15,689 bases of DNA from Comamonas sp. lk (GTDB lineage: Bacteria > Pseudomonadota > Gammaproteobacteria > Burkholderiales > Burkholderiaceae_C). The notes under the pieces are model-generated. The model did no database searches. It was given only the letters and a program-made list of their open reading frames with translations, and was not told where the DNA came from. Where the stretch lies: positions 1 through 15,689 of the forward strand of contig CAMCJY010000010.1 in NCBI GenBank assembly GCA_945875225.1, read 5' to 3'. A program made the translations under genes and the position numbers. Positions 11,938 to 15,689 of this stretch are shown here, one piece after another; positions within the stretch are counted from its first letter, which is position 1; each line of letters starts with the position of its first letter.

Positions 11938-14082
11938 CTATTTGCGCTGCAATAAGCGGTAGGGCGGCAGGCCTTGCAGCATGCGCCGGCCATAGGCCTG
12001 TTCGCTCAAGCGCTTGTCGTAGCAAATCACTTGCGCGCGGTCTTCTTCGGTGCGGATGGCGCGGCCGGTCCATTGCAGCAGCTTGATGCCGGTGGCGGGG
12101 ATAACCAGTTCATTGAACGGGTCGCGCCCCATGCGGCGCAGCCACTCGGCGCGCGCCTCGTCCACCGGCTCTGACGGCGGCGCAAAGGGCAGCTTGGTGA
12201 TGAACACGGTTTCACACAAACGGCCCGGCAAATCCAGGCCCTCGCCAAAGGACTGCAAGCCAAAAATAATTGACGGTAAACCCGCCTCCACCCGCGCCAT
12301 GTGCGCGGCTAGCAAGCGTGTGCGTGAGGTGCTGCCCTGCACCAAAATGCTCTCTATCATGGGTGCAGGAATCGCGTCGGTGGCGGCACGCATTTGCGCT
12401 CTCGAAGTGAATAAGACCAAAGCGCCATGCTGCACGTGCGCCAAGTCTTGCATCAGGTATTCCACCACTTCGCCGGTATAGGCCTGCACGTTTTTCGCGT
12501 CGGCCATGGTGTGCACCACGGTGAGTGTGCCTTGCGTGGCGTAGTCAAAGGGGCTGGAGACTTCCAGCGCCTGTACCTCCGGCTTGCCCGAGAGTCCGCA
12601 TTCCTGCAAAAAATAGTCAAAGCTGCCGCAACTGGTCAACGATGCCGAGGTCAGTATGGCCGCGCGGGCCTGGCTCCAGACAAACTGGCGCAGCAAGTCG
12701 CCCGGCACCATGGGGCAGGCATGGGCGCTGATCAGCAAAAAGCTGCCCTCACTTTTGCATTGCAGCCATTTGGCCAGCGGCTGCTCGCCATGTTCGAGCA
12801 AAAGACTGGCAGTGGAGGTCAGGGCGCCTAATCGCGGTGCCAGCGGCCCCAGCTTGGCGTATTGCTGGCTGCATTGCAGCGCCTGCATCGGGTCGTCCTT
12901 GGCGATTTGTTTGATTTGGGTACCCAAGGCGTCCAGCGCCTGCGCCAATCCTGTGGCCTGCGCGAGCACCAGTGCAACCGGCTCGCCCAGGGCCTCGGGT
13001 AGCTGCCCGTGGGCAAAGCGCAGCGTACCGTCCTGGCCCTGGGTGCTGGCGTGCACCAGGTCCAGCACCAGGCGCGCCAATTGGTTCAGCGTGGCTTTGA
13101 GTTGGCTGCTGACGGTGCTCACGTCCGGGTCCAAATCCAGCATCAAAGCCTTGCTGACGTCTTGCAAGACTTTAGGCAAGCGGTCCAACCAGCGCAGGCT
13201 AGCCAGTTCCATGGCGCTGCTGAACTGGTCCAGTGCAACCGCCGGCAGGTGGTGGGCCTCGTCAAACACCAGCAGGCAGTTGTCCAGCTCGGGCAGGGTT
13301 TTCATACCCAGCGAAGCGAGCACCAGGTCGTGGTTGGCCACGATCACCTGCGCCTCAGCCAGGCGGTTGCGCGCCTGGTAGTAGCTGCAGTCGCGAAAGC
13401 GTGGGCAGTGCCGCACGGTGCAACTGTGGCGCTCTGCGGCCACGGTGGCCCAGTCCTGCGCGTCGGGCGCTTCGTTCAGGCTGTCGCGGTCGCCATCCCA
13501 GCGGCCCGTCGCCAGCGTGGCGCCCATGTGATCGTACAGCCTGAAGCGCCGCTCTTCCAAGGCTTCCTGCGAGGCCGTACCCAGCGCCACCGCCGGGAAA
13601 TCGTCTTCAAAAAAATCATCCTCCGCGCCGCCGCTACCCACCAGGCGCTCCAGCTTGAGCTTGCACACATAGCGCCCGCGTCCCTTGGCCAAGGCAAAAG
13701 CAAACGGCTGCTCCATGCTGGCGGCCAGGGCGGGCAGGTCTTTTTGCATCAATTGTTCTTGCAGCGCCACCGTCGCGGTGGAAATCAGCACCCGGGTTTT
13801 GCGCTGCAAGGCCATGGCAATAGCGGTGCTGGCATAGGCCGCCGATTTACCCACGCCGGTTCCCGCCTGGATAACGGCAATCGCGCGTTGTGGGTCCTCG
13901 CAGTCGCCCAGGTCGGCGCGGCTAAGAGTCTCGGCTACGCATTGCGCCATGGCGATTTGGCCTTCGCGCTGGCGAAAGCCCGGCGTGGCTTGCAGCACAT
14001 GGTTAAATGCCGCAAAAGCATCTTGCGCCCATGTGTGCGGGTTGCTGGGGGCGGCCTCGGGGGCTTGGGTTGCAGGGGACAA
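11938..14082 (-). CDS. dinG: DinG-family ATP-dependent DNA helicase, TTG start
   Basis: An XPD/DinG-type superfamily 2 helicase that unwinds DNA 5' to 3' and resolves R-loops and other structures in repair. Numbered from TTG at 14082 it is 714 aa, close to the 716 of E. coli DinG. Walker A is AGTGVGKS (73-80). Cys140, Cys221, Cys226 and Cys232 match the [4Fe-4S] cluster ligands. Walker B is VFDEAHHL (DEAH 274-277). SASLTSCGSFDYF, QSFGEGLDLPG and LQWTGRAIRTEEDRA are motifs of the second RecA domain. No ATG is available near the expected N-terminus; the frame stays open to 14238 but that extension is not DinG-like. GAGAG lies 8 bases before the TTG. Convergent with the LivK-type gene across the terminator. 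Confidence 0.93.
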   Translation of the reverse strand: MSPATQAPEAAPSNPHTWAQDAFAAFNHVLQATPGFRQREGQIAMAQCVAETLSRADLGDCEDPQRAIAVIQAGTGVGKSAAYASTAIAMALQRKTRVLISTATVALQEQLMQKDLPALAASMEQPFAFALAKGRGRYVCKLKLERLVGSGGAEDDFFEDDFPAVALGTASQEALEERRFRLYDHMGATLATGRWDGDRDSLNEAPDAQDWATVAAERHSCTVRHCPRFRDCSYYQARNRLAEAQVIVANHDLVLASLGMKTLPELDNCLLVFDEAHHLPAVALDQFSSAMELASLRWLDRLPKVLQDVSKALMLDLDPDVSTVSSQLKATLNQLARLVLDLVHASTQGQDGTLRFAHGQLPEALGEPVALVLAQATGLAQALDALGTQIKQIAKDDPMQALQCSQQYAKLGPLAPRLGALTSTASLLLEHGEQPLAKWLQCKSEGSFLLISAHACPMVPGDLLRQFVWSQARAAILTSASLTSCGSFDYFLQECGLSGKPEVQALEVSSPFDYATQGTLTVVHTMADAKNVQAYTGEVVEYLMQDLAHVQHGALVLFTSRAQMRAATDAIPAPMIESILVQGSTSRTRLLAAHMARVEAGLPSIIFGLQSFGEGLDLPGRLCETVFITKLPFAPPSEPVDEARAEWLRRMGRDPFNELVIPATGIKLLQWTGRAIRTEEDRAQVICYDKRLSEQAYGRRMLQGLPPYRLLQRK

Positions 14083-14126
14083 GGAGAAAGCTCTCAGTGG
14101 TGTCGGGCAGGCATGGCCGGCGCGTG

Positions 14127-14422
14127 ATGCGCCGCACGAAGCGGTGCACCGGCAAGGTAGGCCCGCAATATACCTGTTGCAGCAGTGATACTCCGCCCGC
14201 CGCCAATTCCGAGTTTGACGCCGTACAGGCGCAGCCATTTGTGAAAGTGACCAGCCGCATCCAAACGCAAAACTGTTTGCAGGACTGGACGCAAAAATCT
14301 GCGCGCGCTGAATCGGCCGCTGCTTTGGCGCAATGGACGCGCCCGACGGCGCCCAGCGCCTGGAGGCGTATGCGCCAGACGATTTTCGCTACCGCATTAC
14401 CGCCAAGGAAATTGCCGCTTAA
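14127..14422 (+). pseudogene. possible frameshifted small gene remnant
   Basis: The 336 bases between dinG and the pseudouridine synthase gene are not clearly coding on the minus strand. On the plus strand one frame reads coding-like from about 14127 to 14330 (for example SEFDAVQAQPFVKVTSRIQT). A second frame reads MDAPDGAQRLEAYAPDDFRY then RITAKEIAA and a stop, from 14333 to 14422. The second part has strongly GC-rich third positions and a stop that overlaps the opposing gene's stop by three bases, as real convergent genes do. One lost base near CAATGG (14331) would join the two. I do not recognise a family. It could instead be a 29-aa ORF, chance, or a sequencing error in an intact gene. 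Confidence 0.35.
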
Positions 14423-15336
14423 ATCAGTGGCAGGGGCAGCAGGTGCTGCGCACTTTCAAACGCCATGCGTCGCCCGCTAAGCGGGTCTTCAAAGGCCAGG
14501 CTTTTAGCCAGTAATTGCAGTGGTTTGGAAGTGTCGCTGCTACCCTCGGGCGTGAGCTTCGGATACATGCCGTCGTTCAAAATGGGCAGTCCCAGCGCCA
14601 GCATGTGCACACGCAACTGGTGGCGCTGACCGCTTAAAGGTCGCAAGCGGTAGCGCGCCCAGGGCCCACAGACTTCCAGCACATCGATGTCGGTAATCGC
14701 ATTAACCGGCCCCGGTACTTCGGCCTGCTGCATAAAGTGCGCGCCTACCCGAATACGGCTTTCGCGTCGCTGCGGCATAGCGAGCGCGGCATCGAAAGGC
14801 GCAATGGCTTCATAGGTTTTCTCCACCCGCCGTTCTCTGAATAATGCGCTATAGGCGTCGCGACTCGCCGCTTGCAGCGAAAACAACACCAGCCCGGCCG
14901 TGTCGCGGTCGATACGGTGGATGGGCACCAGGTCGGGCAGGTCTAAGCTCTGTTTTAAGCGCAACAACAAGGTGTGCTGCAAATACTTGCCTGAGGGGAT
15001 AACGGGTAAAAAATGCGGCTTGTCCACCACCAATAAGTGCGCATCGCGGTACAGCACCTGGTGCCTAAAAGGGATCGCCGTTTCGCTTTCGACCGCCCGG
15101 TAGTAATACAGCCAGCCGCCGTCTATGGCCGGCGTGTCGGCTTGCAATGGCTGCCCCTCGGCGCCAAGCACCAGACCTTGGGCCAAGCGTTGTTGCCAAT
15201 CCTCTGCGCTGATATGCGGGAAGCGGGCTAGCAAAAAGTCCATCACGCACGCCCACTGACCGAGTGGGATGACAACCCTGCTGGCCCCTACGCCATCACG
15301 TGCGGGCAAGTCGCGCAGCGCAATGGCTAATCGCAT
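14419..15336 (-). CDS. RluA-family pseudouridine synthase
   Basis: A 305-aa enzyme that isomerises uridine to pseudouridine in rRNA or tRNA. The catalytic motif is HRIDRDTAGLVLF at residues 140-152, with Asp143 the expected nucleophile. Supporting motifs are HLLVVDKPHFLPVIPSGKYL (100-119), ALFRERRVEKTYEA and YRLRPLSGQRHQLRVHM. The N-terminal 80 residues (RDGVGASRVV, WACVMDFLLARFP) have the short S4-like lead found in a betaproteobacterial subgroup, so the exact target base (RluA, RluC or TruC type) is uncertain. The ATG at 15336 lies three bases after the trmB stop, so the two are an operon; the AAGG of that junction is very close to the ATG. Confidence 0.9.
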   Translation of the reverse strand: MRLAIALRDLPARDGVGASRVVIPLGQWACVMDFLLARFPHISAEDWQQRLAQGLVLGAEGQPLQADTPAIDGGWLYYYRAVESETAIPFRHQVLYRDAHLLVVDKPHFLPVIPSGKYLQHTLLLRLKQSLDLPDLVPIHRIDRDTAGLVLFSLQAASRDAYSALFRERRVEKTYEAIAPFDAALAMPQRRESRIRVGAHFMQQAEVPGPVNAITDIDVLEVCGPWARYRLRPLSGQRHQLRVHMLALGLPILNDGMYPKLTPEGSSDTSKPLQLLAKSLAFEDPLSGRRMAFESAQHLLPLPLI

Positions 15337-15339
15337 ACC

Positions 15340-15689
15340 TTAGCGCCGCAGGCAGACCACATCCCACACACCATGGCCGAGCTTGAGCCCCCGGTTTTCA
15401 AACTTGGTCAATGGCCGGTAGTCCGGCTTGGGCGCGTAGCCTCGCAAACCCGGGTGCGCGCTGCGCGCCAGGTTGTTAAGCAGTGGCTCAGCTTCCAGCA
15501 CTTCCAAAATTTGTTCGGCGTAGGGTTGCCAGTCAGTGGCGCAATGTAAAGAGCCGCCGGGTTTGAGTCGTTGCGCTAACTTCTCGACCAGCGGCGTTTG
15601 TATCAAACGGCGTTTGTTGTGCTTGGTTTTGTGCCAAGGGTCTGGAAAAAAAATGTGGATGCCGCCCAGGCTGGCCAGTGGCAACATCT
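15340..15689 (-). CDS. trmB: TrmB, tRNA (guanine-N7)-methyltransferase (5' end beyond window)
   Basis: TrmB uses S-adenosylmethionine to methylate G46 of tRNA at N7. The visible 115-116 residues are the C-terminal half: IHIFFPDPWHKTKHNKRRL (catalytic/tRNA region with PDPW and the basic KHNKRR), LKPGGSLHCATDWQPYAEQ, and the family's ending PDYRPLTKFENRGLKLGHGV then WDVV. The frame continues past the right edge; the first ATG visible, at 15687, is internal. The SAM-binding motif I lies outside the window. The downstream pseudouridine synthase gene begins three bases after its stop, so two RNA-modification genes are transcribed together. Confidence 0.96.
   Translation of the reverse strand, partial: MLPLASLGGIHIFFPDPWHKTKHNKRRLIQTPLVEKLAQRLKPGGSLHCATDWQPYAEQILEVLEAEPLLNNLARSAHPGLRGYAPKPDYRPLTKFENRGLKLGHGVWDVVCLRR

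Noticed and set aside
13009..14127. 372-residue open frame on the plus strand opposite dinG
   Set aside because: Antisense shadow: rich in Gln, His, Arg and Val with no recognisable domain, while dinG motifs on the other strand are complete.
14083..14418. tRNA or small RNA gene in the 336-base interval upstream of dinG
   Set aside because: No cloverleaf, T-arm consensus or terminator hairpin was found on either strand; the coding-like frames explain the composition better.

Overview
The window looks like a chromosomal segment of a GC-rich betaproteobacterium, probably Burkholderiales and close to Comamonadaceae (Rhodoferax/Polaromonas/Curvibacter-like). This rests on protein resemblance recalled from family knowledge (phn genes, DinG, the RluA-type synthase, TrmB), not on a search. 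No rRNA, tRNA, insertion sequence, integrase, phage gene or CRISPR array was seen.

Layout. (1) 1-2510 is part of a carbon-phosphorus lyase locus. phnG and phnH, the latter cut by the left edge, run leftward. A divergent pair runs rightward: a DUF1045/2H-phosphoesterase-like gene and phnN, joined by an ATGA overlap. (2) 2550-5988 is a leftward two-gene operon for the cell envelope: a secreted OmpA-like protein followed by a compact Bap/BapA-type Ig-like adhesin. It appears to be driven from a strikingly AT-rich stretch at 5989-6060. (3) 6128-7918 is a rightward AtsA-like arylsulfatase with a signal peptide, an FGly motif and an unusual C-terminal membrane anchor. (4) 7908-9717 is a leftward trio: a one-TM membrane protein with an FFPNW motif, an HTTM-type multi-pass membrane protein, and a small SGNH-like protein whose expected catalytic residues are substituted. 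The sulfatase and the SGNH-like gene overlap tail to tail. (5) 9973-11876 holds two rightward genes: a stand-alone urate-oxidase-N-type membrane protein, possibly behind an FNR-type box, and a LivK-type periplasmic binding protein with no transporter genes beside it. A strong bidirectional terminator follows. (6) 11938-15689 runs leftward: a DinG-family helicase that seems to start at TTG, a 336-base interval containing what may be a frameshifted rightward gene remnant, an RluA-family pseudouridine synthase, and trmB cut by the right edge.

How the genes work together. PhnG, PhnH, PhnN and the DUF1045 protein serve phosphonate breakdown. The OmpA/adhesin pair probably builds a surface structure whose exporter is encoded elsewhere. 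The sulfatase and the trio beside it are all predicted to be at or near the envelope, but their common purpose is not known. No clear new defence or mobile system is visible. The most unusual items are the degenerate SGNH-like protein in the HTTM trio, the orphan adhesin/OmpA operon, the membrane-anchored sulfatase and the probable broken gene upstream of dinG.
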